The position numbers and the translations under genes are program-made. Below are positions 7,662 to 17,103 of a DNA stretch of 64,000 nt, one piece after another. The notes under the pieces are model-generated. The model saw only the letters and a program-made list of their open reading frames with translations. It did no database searches and was not told the DNA's origin. The DNA comes from Oscillospiraceae bacterium (lineage in GTDB: Bacteria; Bacillota; Clostridia; Oscillospirales; Oscillospiraceae), in the NCBI GenBank assembly GCA_020025715.1, contig JAHHRQ010000001.1:1-64000 (forward strand). The letters run 5' to 3'. How positions within the stretch are numbered: the stretch's first letter is position 1; each line of letters begins with the position of its first letter.

Positions 7662-7690
7662 TTGTGATTTTTTCATCCCGGTGGTATAAT
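7662..7690 (+). promoter_or_regulatory. Promoter of the uvrB-polA operon
   Basis: TTGTGA (7662-7667), 17-bp spacer, TATAAT (7685-7690) with an extended TGG just before the -10 box. No clear LexA-type operator was seen around it. Confidence 0.85.
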
Positions 7691-7722
7691 AATATGCTAT
7701 ATTTTGATTTTTGGAGATTGCG

Positions 7723-9690
7723 ATGGAAAAATTTAAGCTGGTATCCGATTACAGGCCCACAGGCGACCAGCCTCAGGCCATTGACAATTTAGTTGCGGGA
7801 TTAGAAAACGGCATAGATGAGCAGGTGCTTCTGGGCGTTACAGGTTCGGGTAAAACCTTCACTATGGCAAATGTCATTGCGCGTGTAAACAGGCCCACCC
7901 TTGTACTTGCCCATAATAAGACCCTTGCAGCCCAGCTTTGCAGCGAGTTTCGAGAGTTCTTCCCCGAAAATGCGGTTGAATATTTCGTGTCTTATTATGA
8001 CTATTACCAGCCGGAAGCATACATTCCCCATACAGATACTTTTATAGAAAAAGACTGCTCAATAAACGACGAGATTGAGCGTCTGCGCCACAGCGCCACT
8101 TCTGCACTTTTTGAGCGCAACGACGTTATTGTGGTTGCCTCCGTCTCCTGTATCTACGGTCTGGGCGACCCTATCGACTATAAAAACATGGTTGTGTCTC
8201 TGCGCGTAGGACAGACCAGAGATCTGGACGAGCTTTTATTAAAGCTTATTGAAATACGCTACGAGAGAAACGATATAGCTTTTGAAAGAAATAAATTCCG
8301 TGTCCGCGGTGATGTGCTGGAAATTTTTCCTGCATATTCCAGTGACAAGGCATACAGAATTGAATTTTTCGGAGACGAGATAGAGCGTATCTGCGAGATT
8401 AACGCACTTACGGGAGCCGTAACACGTTATGTAAACCACGTCGCCATATATCCCGCCAGCCATTACGTTACCACCAAGGAAAAGCGTACAGCGGCGATAG
8501 AACGTATAAGAACTGAGCTTGACGAGCAGGTAAAAATGTTTGAGGAGCAGGGTAAGCTTATAGAAGCGCAGCGAATTAAACAGAGAACTGAATATGATAT
8601 CGAAATGATGCAGGAGCTGGGCTACTGCACGGGAATTGAGAACTATTCCAGAGTCATTACAAACCGGCCTCCCGGCAGCCCTCCTATGACCCTGCTTGAC
8701 TATTTCCCGGAAAATTTCCTGCTGTTTGTGGACGAGAGCCATGTTACTCTGCCTCAGCTTCGCGCAATGCAGCGGGGCGACAGAAGCCGCAAGGAGTCGC
8801 TTGTTGATTTCGGTTTCCGTCTGCCCTCAGCCTATGATAACAGACCGCTGACCTTCGATGAATTTGAAAACCGTATTTATCAGCGAGTCTTTGTTTCCGC
8901 AACTCCCGGAGATTACGAAAAGGAGAGAGCGGGACAGGTGGTTGAACAGATCATAAGACCCACCGGCCTCCTTGATCCTGAAATCTTTGTGCGGCCCGTT
9001 AAGGGACAGATTGATGACCTTATAGGTGAGATAAACGAGAAAATAAGCAAGGGACAGAGAACTCTTGTTACAACCCTTACCAAGAAAATGGCTGAGGATC
9101 TGGCTGAATACTTCGGCAATGCAGGCATAAAATGCAGATATATGCACCATGACGTGGGAACTATTGAGCGTATGGAAATTATACGAGATCTGCGGCTTGG
9201 TGAATTTGATGTTCTGGTTGGAATTAACCTGCTGCGTGAAGGTCTGGATATTCCGGAAATCGGACTGGTTGCCATTCTGGATGCGGATAAGGAAGGCTTC
9301 CTCAGAAGCGAGACAAGCCTTATTCAGACCGTCGGCAGAGCGGCAAGAAATGCGGACAGCTACGTTATAATGTACGCCGATACCATTACACCCTCAATGC
9401 GGGCATGTATTGACGAAACCGAGCGCAGACGCAAAATACAGATTGCATATAATAAAGCCCACGGCATTGTGCCTAAGACTATTAAAAAGAGTGTCCGTGA
9501 GCTTATAGAAATTTCCTCCGACAGCGCCGAAGCAATTACAAAGGCCAACGGAGTCAAGATGACCGACAGAGAGCGCCGTGAGCTTATAGCAGAGCTTGAG
9601 GGCAAGATGAAGAAAGCGGCTGAAATGCTTGAATATGAGATTGCTGCTCAGCTCAGAGATGAAATAATCAGGCTCAAAGGGGAGAAATGA
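7723..9690 (+). CDS. uvrB: Excinuclease ABC subunit B (UvrB)
   Basis: 655 residues, the normal UvrB length. The ATG at 7723 is preceded by TTGGAG at six bases; the TTG at 7711 is part of that site. The protein shows Walker A GVTGSGKT (38-45), the beta-hairpin region [12 protein letters not shown] that clamps damaged DNA, Walker B DESH, helicase motifs including ATPGDYE and QTVGRAARN, and a C-terminal UVR domain ([23 protein letters not shown]) that contacts UvrC. UvrB receives lesions from UvrA and loads UvrC for dual incision. uvrA is 11 kb away rather than adjacent. polA follows after 10 bp, pairing incision with repair synthesis. Confidence 0.98.
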   Translation: MEKFKLVSDYRPTGDQPQAIDNLVAGLENGIDEQVLLGVTGSGKTFTMANVIARVNRPTLVLAHNKTLAAQLCSEFREFFPENAVEYFVSYYDYYQPEAYIPHTDTFIEKDCSINDEIERLRHSATSALFERNDVIVVASVSCIYGLGDPIDYKNMVVSLRVGQTRDLDELLLKLIEIRYERNDIAFERNKFRVRGDVLEIFPAYSSDKAYRIEFFGDEIERICEINALTGAVTRYVNHVAIYPASHYVTTKEKRTAAIERIRTELDEQVKMFEEQGKLIEAQRIKQRTEYDIEMMQELGYCTGIENYSRVITNRPPGSPPMTLLDYFPENFLLFVDESHVTLPQLRAMQRGDRSRKESLVDFGFRLPSAYDNRPLTFDEFENRIYQRVFVSATPGDYEKERAGQVVEQIIRPTGLLDPEIFVRPVKGQIDDLIGEINEKISKGQRTLVTTLTKKMAEDLAEYFGNAGIKCRYMHHDVGTIERMEIIRDLRLGEFDVLVGINLLREGLDIPEIGLVAILDADKEGFLRSETSLIQTVGRAARNADSYVIMYADTITPSMRACIDETERRRKIQIAYNKAHGIVPKTIKKSVRELIEISSDSAEAITKANGVKMTDRERRELIAELEGKMKKAAEMLEYEIAAQLRDEIIRLKGEK

Positions 9691-9700
9691 GGATTATAAT

Positions 9701-12262
9701 ATGAAACTAATGATACTTGACGGCAACAGCATAGTTAATCGTGCTTTCTATGGCATCAGAGCCTTGAATGCACCGGACGGTACCCCCACAAATGCAGTAT
9801 ACGGCTTTATGACCATTATGCAGAGAATTTATGAGGACGTGAAGCCGGATGCAATGTGCGTAAGCTTTGACCTTAAAGCACCTACTTTCCGCCACAAGGC
9901 TTTTGACAGCTATAAGGCACAGAGAAAGGGGATGCCTGAGGAACTGGCGGTACAGATGCCCATATTAAAGGAAATGCTGGATAAAATGGGCATCCGACGC
10001 TATGAGCTTGAGGGCTATGAGGCTGACGATATTCTGGGCACAGTGGGCAGAATATGCGAAAACAAAAACTGGGAGTGCGTAATAGTTACGGGAGATAAGG
10101 ACAGCTTGCAGCTGGTTTCTCCCACTACTACTGTCTGCAACGTAAAGACCAGAGGCGGCAGCACCGAAACAATAATGTACACTCCTGAGCGTTTCAGAGA
10201 GGAATACGGCTTTGAGCCTGAACTTATGGTAGACCTTAAAGCACTTATGGGTGATACCTCGGATAATATTCCCGGCGTTCCCGGTGTAGGCGAAAAGACT
10301 GCCATGGGGCTGGTGCAGAAATTCGGTAAGCTTGATAATATTTACGCCTCTATCGAAAGCCCCGATATAAAGGCCGGTGTCCGCAAAAAGCTTACTGAGG
10401 GCGAGCAGAGCGCCAAGGACTCCTACTGGCTTGCAACCATAGTCCGAGATGCACCTCTGACTTTTGAGCCGGAAGATAATATCTGGAATAAAGACTTTAC
10501 TCCCGAGCTTTTCGGTTTTCTGAAAAAGCTTGGCTTTAATAAATTCATTGATAAATGGGGAGTTTCCGAAAGCGGCGAGGAAAAGAAAGAACGCCTCGAA
10601 CTGCCCCATATGGAAACCATTGAAATCAGCAGCGAAGATGAGCTTAAAAAGCTTGAAAACAGCCTTACAGGGCTTGAATATGCTGCGGTTGCTCTCATAG
10701 ACGGTCTTGATAAAATCGAAGTCTGCGACGGAGAAAAGGTTTATTCCGCTGCATGGACGGGACTGGGGGAGAGCTACAACGAATTTCTGAAAGTGCTTTT
10801 CAGCGATAAGGTGAAAAAGGTTTCCCACGGCGTAAAAGACCAGATGGGACAGCTTTTAAAAGAGGGCCTGTCTCTTGAAGGATATATTTTCGATATAGAG
10901 CTTGCCGCCTATCTTCTGGATGCAACCGGTTCTGACTACTCTCCGGAAAGATTGACTCAGGGCATGTTTGACACTGAGTATCACGGCACTGAGGCCATGT
11001 ACCTGCTTTATAAGCCTATGAACGAAAAGCTTAAAGAGCTTGGCATGGAGCAGCTCTATTATGAAATCGAGCTTCCCCTGTGCGAGGTTCTTGCCAATAT
11101 GGAGAAGGACGGCGTTTATGTAGACAGAAATGCTCTCTACGAATTCGGTGAGGGTCTTAACGCTGACATTCTGGAAAGTCAGGCAGAGGTTTACAGACTG
11201 GCAGGACATGAATTTAATATAAATTCTCCCAAACAGCTTGGAACCGTGCTTTTCGATGAGCTTATGCTGCCCTACGGAAAGCGTACCAAGACCGGCTGGA
11301 AAACCGGTGCAGACATTCTGGAAAAGCTTAAAGACAAGCACCCCATTATAAATAATGTGCTGGAATACAGAGAGCTTACAAAGCTTAAATCCACCTATGC
11401 AGACGGACTTTTGAAGGTTATTTCGCCTGACGGCAGAATACACACCAGCTTCCAGATGACCGTTACTGCTACCGGAAGACTGTCATCCACTGAGCCTAAC
11501 CTTCAGAACATTCCTATCAGAAAAGCAAGGGGAGCACAGATAAGAAATATGTTTGTAGCTTCACCGGGAAAGGTTCTGGTAGATGCGGATTACAGTCAGA
11601 TTGAGCTTAGACTGCTGGCTCATATTTCCGATGATGAGACTATGCGGGACGCATTTTTAAGCGGCGAGGATTTCCATTCTGTTACCGCTTCCAATGTTTT
11701 CGGAGTGCCCCTTTCAGAGGTTACACCGCTGCTCAGAAGCCGTGCAAAGGCTGTTAATTTCGGTATAGTTTACGGCATTTCCGCCTTTTCTCTGTCTCAG
11801 GATATAGGCGTGTGGCCCAATGAGGCTCAGGCTTATATGGACGCTTATATGGCAAAATATCACGGTGTCAGAGACTATATGCAGAATATAGTGGAAAAGG
11901 CAAAAGATGATGGATATGTAAGCACCATTTTCGGCAGACGCAGAGATCTGCCCGAGCTTAAAAGTTCCAACTACAATGTGCGCTCATTCGGTGAGCGGGT
12001 GGCTCTTAACGCGCCTATTCAGGGTACAGCCGCCGATATAATAAAGCTTGCTATGGTAAACGTGTTTAAGCGTCTGAACGATGAAAAGCTGGATGCCAGA
12101 CTTATTCTTCAAATCCACGACGAACTTATCGTAGAGTGCAGCGGAGACGAGGCGGAGAAGGTCAGCGCAATTTTAAAGGAAGAAATGGAGAACGCAGTTA
12201 AGCTGTCAGTACCTCTTATTTCCGATGTAAACGTTGGCAGAAGCTGGGCGGAGGCGCACTGA
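9701..12262 (+). CDS. polA: DNA polymerase I (PolA)
   Basis: 853 residues. The N-terminal 5'-nuclease domain (about 1-290) shows GYEADDILG, VTGDKDSLQL and GDTSDNIPGVPGVGEKT. The C-terminal polymerase domain has motif A DADYSQIELR (about 627-636), the O-helix RSRAKAVNFGIVYG (about 680-693) and motif C IHDELIVE (about 805). The middle 3'-5' exonuclease-like domain lacks the DxE carboxylates (VALIDGLDK where FDTET would be expected), so proofreading should be absent, as in many Gram-positive Pol I enzymes. It fills repair gaps and removes Okazaki primers. It is translated from GAGG eight bases before the ATG and is 1 bp from the next start. Confidence 0.97.
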   Translation: MKLMILDGNSIVNRAFYGIRALNAPDGTPTNAVYGFMTIMQRIYEDVKPDAMCVSFDLKAPTFRHKAFDSYKAQRKGMPEELAVQMPILKEMLDKMGIRRYELEGYEADDILGTVGRICENKNWECVIVTGDKDSLQLVSPTTTVCNVKTRGGSTETIMYTPERFREEYGFEPELMVDLKALMGDTSDNIPGVPGVGEKTAMGLVQKFGKLDNIYASIESPDIKAGVRKKLTEGEQSAKDSYWLATIVRDAPLTFEPEDNIWNKDFTPELFGFLKKLGFNKFIDKWGVSESGEEKKERLELPHMETIEISSEDELKKLENSLTGLEYAAVALIDGLDKIEVCDGEKVYSAAWTGLGESYNEFLKVLFSDKVKKVSHGVKDQMGQLLKEGLSLEGYIFDIELAAYLLDATGSDYSPERLTQGMFDTEYHGTEAMYLLYKPMNEKLKELGMEQLYYEIELPLCEVLANMEKDGVYVDRNALYEFGEGLNADILESQAEVYRLAGHEFNINSPKQLGTVLFDELMLPYGKRTKTGWKTGADILEKLKDKHPIINNVLEYRELTKLKSTYADGLLKVISPDGRIHTSFQMTVTATGRLSSTEPNLQNIPIRKARGAQIRNMFVASPGKVLVDADYSQIELRLLAHISDDETMRDAFLSGEDFHSVTASNVFGVPLSEVTPLLRSRAKAVNFGIVYGISAFSLSQDIGVWPNEAQAYMDAYMAKYHGVRDYMQNIVEKAKDDGYVSTIFGRRRDLPELKSSNYNVRSFGERVALNAPIQGTAADIIKLAMVNVFKRLNDEKLDARLILQIHDELIVECSGDEAEKVSAILKEEMENAVKLSVPLISDVNVGRSWAEAH

Positions 12263-12263
12263 G

Positions 12264-12710
12264 TTGGAATATAAAATCGTAAGCGCCGAGGAAAAGCATC
12301 TATCTCAGCTGGAAGAACTGGAAAAGCAGTGCTTTTCCGTTCCGTGGACAAAGGAACAGATTAAAAGCCAGCTTAGGGATAAAAACCACGAGTTTATAGT
12401 GGCGGAGAGTAATGAGGGCGAGGTTCTGGGCTATGTGGGCCTTATCTATGTTCTGGATGAGGGGGACATTTCAAATGTAGCCGTTAAGCCCCAATACCGC
12501 CGTGAGCATCTGGGCACAGCCCTTATCAGCGAGCTTATGAAAATAGCTGAGAATTTGGGAATTGTGTCAATCAGCCTTGAAGTTCGTGAAACCAATATTC
12601 CGGCGCAGAAGCTCTATTCAAACTTCGGGTTTGAGCCTGTGGGGCTAAGAAAAAATTACTATGATTTTCCTAAGGAAAATGCTATAATAATGACAAAAAT
12701 TATGAAATGA
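12264..12710 (+). CDS. rimI: Ribosomal protein alanine N-acetyltransferase (RimI-type GNAT)
   Basis: 148 residues of GNAT fold. The TTG at 12264 is preferred: it follows the polA stop and has GGAGG nine bases upstream inside polA, and the protein then begins LEYKIVSAEEKHL, normal for RimI. Acetyl-CoA-binding motif A is seen as ISNVAVKPQYRREHLGTALI, followed by LEVRETNIPAQKLYSNFGFEPVGLRKNYY, the conserved RimI end. RimI acetylates the N-terminal Ala of ribosomal protein bS18. Placement directly before tsaD is a widespread arrangement. Confidence 0.92.
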   Translation: MEYKIVSAEEKHLSQLEELEKQCFSVPWTKEQIKSQLRDKNHEFIVAESNEGEVLGYVGLIYVLDEGDISNVAVKPQYRREHLGTALISELMKIAENLGIVSISLEVRETNIPAQKLYSNFGFEPVGLRKNYYDFPKENAIIMTKIMK

Positions 12711-12722
12711 GGCATAAAAGCT

Positions 12723-13724
12723 TTGAAAATACTTGCATTTGAGTCCACCTGCGACGAAACTGCCGCCGCAATAGTTGAGGACGGACGTAAAATTCTTACC
12801 GACCAGATCTGCTCTCAGGCTGAGCTTCACGCCGTATACGGCGGAGTTGTGCCGGAGATAGCTTCAAGATGCCACGTGGAGTCAATCTCCATTCTGGCTC
12901 AGAAAGCCATTGATGCGGCGGGCATTAAAAGAGAAGATATAGACGCGATTGCCGTTTCCTACGCCCCCGGCCTTATAGGCGCTGTGCTGGTTGGCGTTAA
13001 CTTTGCTAAATCAGCAGCTCTTGCACTTAATGTTCCTCTTATCCCTGTTCATCACATAAGAGGCCATATAGCTGCAAACTATCTTGCATATCCCGAACTT
13101 GAACCTCCTTTCCTCTGCCTTGCAATTTCCGGCGGCAACACTCTGCTTGTTGACGTGAGAGACTACACAGACATGAAGATTTTAGGCGCAACAAGAGACG
13201 ATGCAGCAGGCGAGTGCTTTGATAAGACTGCCCGCGTTCTTGGACTGCCTTACCCCGGCGGCAAGCCTATTGATATGCTGGCTCAGGGCGGAGACGACAA
13301 AAAGTACTCTTTCCCCATTGCCCATGTAGAGGGAAGCCCTTATGACATGAGCTTCTCCGGTCTTAAAACCGCTGTAATTAACCTTGTACATAATGCTGAG
13401 CAGAAGGGCGAGGAGATTGACAGAGCCGCCCTTGCAGCTTCCTTTACGAAAGCTGTCAGTGACAGCCTTGTACCCAGAGCCATGCAGGCTGCAAAGGAAC
13501 TGGGATACAAGAAGGTTGTTGTTGCAGGCGGCGTTGCCGCAAACTCCCGCATAAGAGCTGATTTTAAGGCGGCATGTGATAAAAACGGCTATGAGCTGTT
13601 TGTACCTCCTCTCAAGCTCTGCGGAGACAACGGCGCAATGATTGCCTCTCAGGGCTATTACGAGTATCTTGCAGGCACCAGAGCCGGAAGCGACCTGAAT
13701 GCCTACGCAACCATGGATTTATAA
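12723..13724 (+). CDS. tsaD: tRNA N6-threonylcarbamoyladenosine synthase catalytic subunit TsaD
   Basis: 333 residues, start TTG giving LKILAFESTCDETAAAIVEDG, the typical TsaD N-terminus. The metal-binding HHIRGH motif lies near residues 109-114, SGGNT near 138, and the GECFDKTARVLGLPYPGG nucleotide-binding loop in the middle. TsaD transfers the threonylcarbamoyl group to A37 of ANN-decoding tRNAs, working with TsaB, TsaC and TsaE, none of which is in the window. A tRNA-Thr, a substrate of this modification, lies 1.1 kb downstream, probably by chance. The gene is 12 bp after rimI. Confidence 0.97.
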   Translation: MKILAFESTCDETAAAIVEDGRKILTDQICSQAELHAVYGGVVPEIASRCHVESISILAQKAIDAAGIKREDIDAIAVSYAPGLIGAVLVGVNFAKSAALALNVPLIPVHHIRGHIAANYLAYPELEPPFLCLAISGGNTLLVDVRDYTDMKILGATRDDAAGECFDKTARVLGLPYPGGKPIDMLAQGGDDKKYSFPIAHVEGSPYDMSFSGLKTAVINLVHNAEQKGEEIDRAALAASFTKAVSDSLVPRAMQAAKELGYKKVVVAGGVAANSRIRADFKAACDKNGYELFVPPLKLCGDNGAMIASQGYYEYLAGTRAGSDLNAYATMDL

Positions 13725-13746
13725 TAAAAGACAAAGGAATGATAAA

Positions 13747-14433
13747 ATGGGAGTCCATGACGGGCACAGAGAAAGACTGAAAGAAAGTTTCCTTGAATAC
13801 GGCCTTGATAGTTTTAACGACATCAATGCACTGGAACTTCTTCTGTTCTATGCCGTTCCGAGACGGGATACAAATCCAATAGCTCACGCACTGATTGACC
13901 GTTTTGAAACTCTCGGCGGCGTATTCAGAGCAAGTGAGGAAGAACTTCTTGAAGTGCCCGGAGTAGGGAAGTCTGTCGCAACTCTCATTTTGCTCGTCCC
14001 TGAAATAATGAAAAAGAGCTGTGTATCTGACACCAAAACTATAATTCAGATAAATAATTCCGACGATGCGGGAAAATACCTGATGCCGAGATACATGAAT
14101 GAGCAGGATGAAGTGGCATATATGCTCTGTCTTGATACCCAGAAGAGAATAATCAAATGCGTTGAGATAGGCAGAGGTATAGTGAACTCCGTAGATATTA
14201 ACACAAGGCTTATCGTTGAAGCGGCTGTAAAATGCAAGGCAAGCTCTGTTATTATCTCTCATAACCACCCTGACGGCGTCGCGCTGCCCTCAACCGAGGA
14301 CAATAGCTCCACTGCAATGATTGCAAAATCACTGGCTCTTGTAGGCATAAATCTTGCCGATCACATTATCGTTGCAGGGGATGATTATATCTCTTTTGCC
14401 GATTCCGGCTTTATGAGAATGATTAAAATATAA
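13747..14433 (+). CDS. radC: RadC/JAB-domain protein
   Basis: 228 residues from ATG 13747, preceded by AAAGGAATGATAAA. An N-terminal helix-hairpin-helix part (ALELLLFYAVPRRDTNPIAHALIDRF, then LLEVPGVGKSVATLI) is followed by a RadC-type JAB/MPN domain with the zinc ligands HNHPDG (about 172-177) and a downstream Asp (NLADHIIVAGDDYISF). Despite the name, no repair role for RadC is established. It closes the uvrB-polA-rimI-tsaD-radC operon and is followed by a terminator. Confidence 0.93.
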   Translation: MGVHDGHRERLKESFLEYGLDSFNDINALELLLFYAVPRRDTNPIAHALIDRFETLGGVFRASEEELLEVPGVGKSVATLILLVPEIMKKSCVSDTKTIIQINNSDDAGKYLMPRYMNEQDEVAYMLCLDTQKRIIKCVEIGRGIVNSVDINTRLIVEAAVKCKASSVIISHNHPDGVALPSTEDNSSTAMIAKSLALVGINLADHIIVAGDDYISFADSGFMRMIKI

Positions 14434-14461
14434 TAACTTGTATTATGTAAACTTAAAAATG

Positions 14462-14501
14462 GGGCAAGATTGCAATTAGCATCAATTTTGCCCTGATTTT
14501 T
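14462..14501 (+). terminator. Terminator after radC
   Basis: GGGCAAGATTG (14462-14472) pairs with CAATTTTGCCC (14483-14493), followed by TGATTTTT. Confidence 0.85.
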
Positions 14502-14549
14502 AATACTTCAAAATTCAACAAAAACCCAGTATTTTCAATGGCTGACAGC

Positions 14550-14590
14550 TGTTGATAACCCTGTTGATAATGTTGATAACTCACTGGATA
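14550..14590. repeat. Three TGTTGATAA repeats, DnaA-box-like cluster
   Basis: TGTTGATAA occurs at 14550-14558, 14562-14570 and 14571-14579. On the reverse strand each reads TTATCAACA, one base from the DnaA box TTATCCACA. A weaker fourth copy (ACTGGATAA, reverse TTATCCAGT) ends near 14591. The repeats lie in an AT-rich 330-bp non-coding stretch between the radC terminator and the tRNA promoter; nothing else was recognised there. Confidence 0.55.
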
Positions 14591-14771
14591 ATAATTTTGA
14601 ACAAGCAATTATGTAACGCATGTAATGAAAACAGTCGAAAATAAATGCTTTTTAAAAGTTGCGAAAAACGTAAAAACAGACGGAAATTCACGACTTATTC
14701 AAAACTTTAAAAGATTAAAGAACTTAATTGTGAATTTTAATTATACTATTCGTAATTTAACGTAATTCGTC

Positions 14772-14800
14772 TTGACTTAAACTTTTATATGTGTTACTAT
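14772..14800 (+). promoter_or_regulatory. Promoter of tRNA-Thr
   Basis: TTGACT (14772-14777), 17-bp spacer, TACTAT (14795-14800), 36 bp before the mature tRNA 5' end. Confidence 0.75.
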
Positions 14801-14835
14801 ATAAAAGTTGATTTCAGAATAACTGTAATCAATTC

Positions 14836-14911
14836 GCTGGTATAGCTCAGTCGGTAGAGCACTTCACTCGTAATGAAGGGGTCGTGTGTTCAAGTCACAT
14901 TACCAGCTCCA
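14836..14911 (+). tRNA. tRNA-Thr (anticodon CGT)
   Basis: A 76-nt cloverleaf. The acceptor stem is GCTGGTA with TACCAGC, the D-arm contains GGTAGAGC, the anticodon stem is CTTCA/TGAAG with CGT at 14869-14871, the T-loop is TTCAAGT, and CCA is encoded (14909-14911). It decodes ACG. It stands alone with its own promoter and terminator. Confidence 0.95.
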
Positions 14912-14953
14912 CGCCGCCGCGGTTGACGTATGAGCCCTCGGTGGCGTCTTTTT
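14911..14953 (+). terminator. Terminator of tRNA-Thr
   Basis: ACGCCGCCG (14911-14919) pairs with CGGTGGCGT (14939-14947), one G-T pair, followed by CTTTTT. It starts on the last base of the tRNA. Confidence 0.85.
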
Positions 14954-15039
14954 ATGCGCAGAAATAGACATAAAATTTAACGAAATAAAGTAAAACTTGT
15001 AGATATTACATAAATAATAATTTAATTTCCCAAAGTGCC

Positions 15040-15068
15040 TTGACAGGCTGGGGAATGAATGTTAGTAT
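15040..15068 (+). promoter_or_regulatory. Promoter of the lysine-riboswitch operon
   Basis: TTGACA (15040-15045), 17-bp spacer, TAGTAT (15063-15068), about 22 bp before the aptamer. Confidence 0.85.
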
Positions 15069-15089
15069 ACAGAAAAATTGAATCGCTTA

Positions 15090-15251
15090 GATAGAGGCGC
15101 GGTTTTCAAGAGTAAGCTTTCATAAAGTCATGCAACTGTGAATGCTGAAAGGGGCGACCGCCGAAGCGTCGGAACAGTGCGTGATTTTCCGCCGCTGGTT
15201 CGTCAGATAATATCTGCCGGACTGTCACATAAGTTTTTGTGAAGCGCTATC
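15090..15251 (+). promoter_or_regulatory. Lysine riboswitch (L box)
   Basis: The aptamer matches the L-box consensus in order: GATAGAGGCGC at the 5' side of P1, TTCAAGAGTAAG, GAAAGGGGCGACCGCCGAAG, a GCTGGTTCGTC segment, CCGGACTGTCAC, and GTGAAGCGCTATC closing P1 (GATAG/CTATC plus GCGC). With lysine bound, P1 forms and the downstream terminator at 15284-15312 can fold, shutting off the importer genes. The switch lies in the leader of a three-gene amino acid ABC transporter. Confidence 0.92.
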
Positions 15252-15283
15252 GATGATTACCGGATTATACCGATTTTCCATGG

Positions 15284-15312
15284 ACCGCTTACAAAAGCGG
15301 TTCATTTTTTTT
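15284..15312 (+). terminator. Riboswitch-controlled terminator
   Basis: ACCGCTT (15284-15290) pairs with AAGCGGT (15295-15301), followed by TCA and eight T residues. It is the expression platform of the lysine riboswitch. Confidence 0.88.
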
Positions 15313-15369
15313 ATTATCCTGCCGACAGGGAGAAAGTGTCGGAGGACGGTATGTCCGAAAGGAAGAAAA

Positions 15370-16239
15370 ATGAAGAGAACATTATCAGTTATTCTGGCCC
15401 TTGTTTTAATGCTTGCGCTTACAGCATGCGGCGGAAACAGCGATGCACCTGCTGCCGGTGCAACAGGCGTTGAAGACGGCGTTTTGACCGTTGCAATGGA
15501 ATGTGTTTACGCTCCTTACAACTGGACTCAGACCGATGATTCCAACGGTGCAGTTCCTATTTCCAATAACCCCGGCGCTTACGCAAACGGCTACGATATT
15601 ATGATGGCAAAGAAGATCTGCGAAGCTAACGGCTGGGAGCTTGAGATTGTTCAGTCCGACTGGGACAGCCTTGTTCCCGGTATCCAGACCGGTCTTTTCG
15701 ATGCAGTTATTGCAGGCCAGTCCATGACCGCACAGCGTTCCGAGCAGGTTGATTTTGCAGGCCCTTACTTCTACGCTACTATGGTCTGCCTCACCAAGGC
15801 TGACAGCCCCTTTGCTTCTGCAAAGAGCATTTCCGACCTTGCAGGCGGCAAGTGCACTGCTCAGATTTCCACTATCTGGTACGACCAGTGCCTGCCCCAG
15901 ATTGAGGGCGCAATCAAGCAGAGCGCCGCTGAAACCGCTCCTGCAATGCTTATGAACCTTGAAACCGGCATGGTTGACTTTGTCTGCACCGATATGCCCA
16001 CCGCACAGGGCGCTGTAAAGGCTTACCCCGACATGGTTATCCTTGACTTCTCCGGCACTGAGGGTGATTTCCAGTTCAGCGAACAGGAGAGAGCAGAAAA
16101 CGTTAATATCGGTATTTCTGTGAGAAAGGGCAATACCGAACTTAAGAACGCCATCGATTCCGTCCTCTCCACCATGACCGCAGATGACTTCAATAACCTT
16201 ATGGCTGAGGCTGTTTCTGTTCAGCCCAAGCAGGCTTAA
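15370..16239 (+). CDS. Amino acid ABC transporter, substrate-binding lipoprotein (probably lysine)
   Basis: 289 residues from ATG 15370, preceded by AAAGGAAG. An upstream extension of the frame runs back through the terminator and is rejected. A lipoprotein signal peptide (MKRTLSVILALVLMLALTAC) has its lipobox Cys at residue 20. The mature part is a type-2 periplasmic-binding fold: LTVAMECVYAPYNWTQ, GYDIMMAKKICE, WDSLVPGIQTGLFDAVIAGQSMTAQR. The family covers polar amino acids. The lysine riboswitch upstream makes lysine the likely ligand. It is anchored outside the membrane and feeds the permease encoded next. Confidence 0.92.
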   Translation: MKRTLSVILALVLMLALTACGGNSDAPAAGATGVEDGVLTVAMECVYAPYNWTQTDDSNGAVPISNNPGAYANGYDIMMAKKICEANGWELEIVQSDWDSLVPGIQTGLFDAVIAGQSMTAQRSEQVDFAGPYFYATMVCLTKADSPFASAKSISDLAGGKCTAQISTIWYDQCLPQIEGAIKQSAAETAPAMLMNLETGMVDFVCTDMPTAQGAVKAYPDMVILDFSGTEGDFQFSEQERAENVNIGISVRKGNTELKNAIDSVLSTMTADDFNNLMAEAVSVQPKQA

Positions 16240-16265
16240 GCTAATAAAAGAAGGGAGTTTCCCCG

Positions 16266-17102
16266 GTGAATGTTTTTTCACAGTTAATCAGTGATATAGG
16301 AAACCTTTTGCAGACCTACGGCCCCCAGTACCTTCGCGGTATAGGCTCCACTCTGGGTCTTGCACTGTCAGCCACTTTAATAGGCTGCGTTATAGGCTTC
16401 ATCTGCGGAATTTTAAATACCATTCCTTATTCAAAGAACGACTCCGGCGTTAAGAAATTCTTCCTTAAGCTTATAAGAGTGATAGTGAGAATTTACGTTG
16501 AAGTTTTCAGAGGCACTCCTATGATGCTTCAGGCAGTGTTCATATACTTCGGCCTGCCTTATTTCTCCGGCGGCACCATGCGCTTTGACAGCATCTGGGC
16601 GGCAGCACTTCTGGTTGTCTCCGTTAACACCGGCGCATATATGGCAGAATCTGTCCGCGGCGGCATTATTTCCGTTGACCCCGGCCAGACCGAGGGCGCA
16701 AAGGCCATAGGAATGACCCATTTCCAGACTATGGTAAATGTGGTGTTCCCTCAGGCGCTGAGAAACATTATGCCTCAGATCGGCAATAACTTCATAATCA
16801 ATATTAAAGATACTTCCGTAATGTTCATTATCGGCTTTACTGAATTCTTTGCAGTACATAAGGCAGCAGTGGGTGCAACTTATCTGTATTTCCCCTCTGC
16901 CACAATAGAGATGATCGGCTACCTTACAATGACTCTGATTGCATCCTTTATTCTCCGCTGGCTTGAAAAGAAGCTTGACGGCGACAACAGCTATGAGCTT
17001 GCAGCCGATGACCAGCTGGTAATGGCTGCCGGAACCTACAATCACCCCGGTACTCCCTTCAAGGAGCAGAACAGGGAATTTGACGAAAAGAGAGGTCGCT
17101 GA
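16266..17102 (+). CDS. Amino acid ABC transporter permease
   Basis: 278 residues with a GTG start and GGGAG about ten bases upstream. Several membrane helices carry the polar amino acid permease signature: [36 protein letters not shown], then the EAA loop [29 protein letters not shown] that docks the ATPase. An unusual tail after the last helix ([16 protein letters not shown] and onward, about 40 residues) is longer than in typical family members. It lies 26 bp after the binding-protein gene and 1 bp before the ATPase gene. Confidence 0.93.
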   Translation: MNVFSQLISDIGNLLQTYGPQYLRGIGSTLGLALSATLIGCVIGFICGILNTIPYSKNDSGVKKFFLKLIRVIVRIYVEVFRGTPMMLQAVFIYFGLPYFSGGTMRFDSIWAAALLVVSVNTGAYMAESVRGGIISVDPGQTEGAKAIGMTHFQTMVNVVFPQALRNIMPQIGNNFIINIKDTSVMFIIGFTEFFAVHKAAVGATYLYFPSATIEMIGYLTMTLIASFILRWLEKKLDGDNSYELAADDQLVMAAGTYNHPGTPFKEQNREFDEKRGR

Positions 17103-17103
17103 A

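Noticed and set aside
15253..15369. Extended N-terminus of the amino acid binding protein
   Set aside because: The extension would translate through the riboswitch terminator; ATG 15370 has a ribosome site and a lipoprotein signal peptide.
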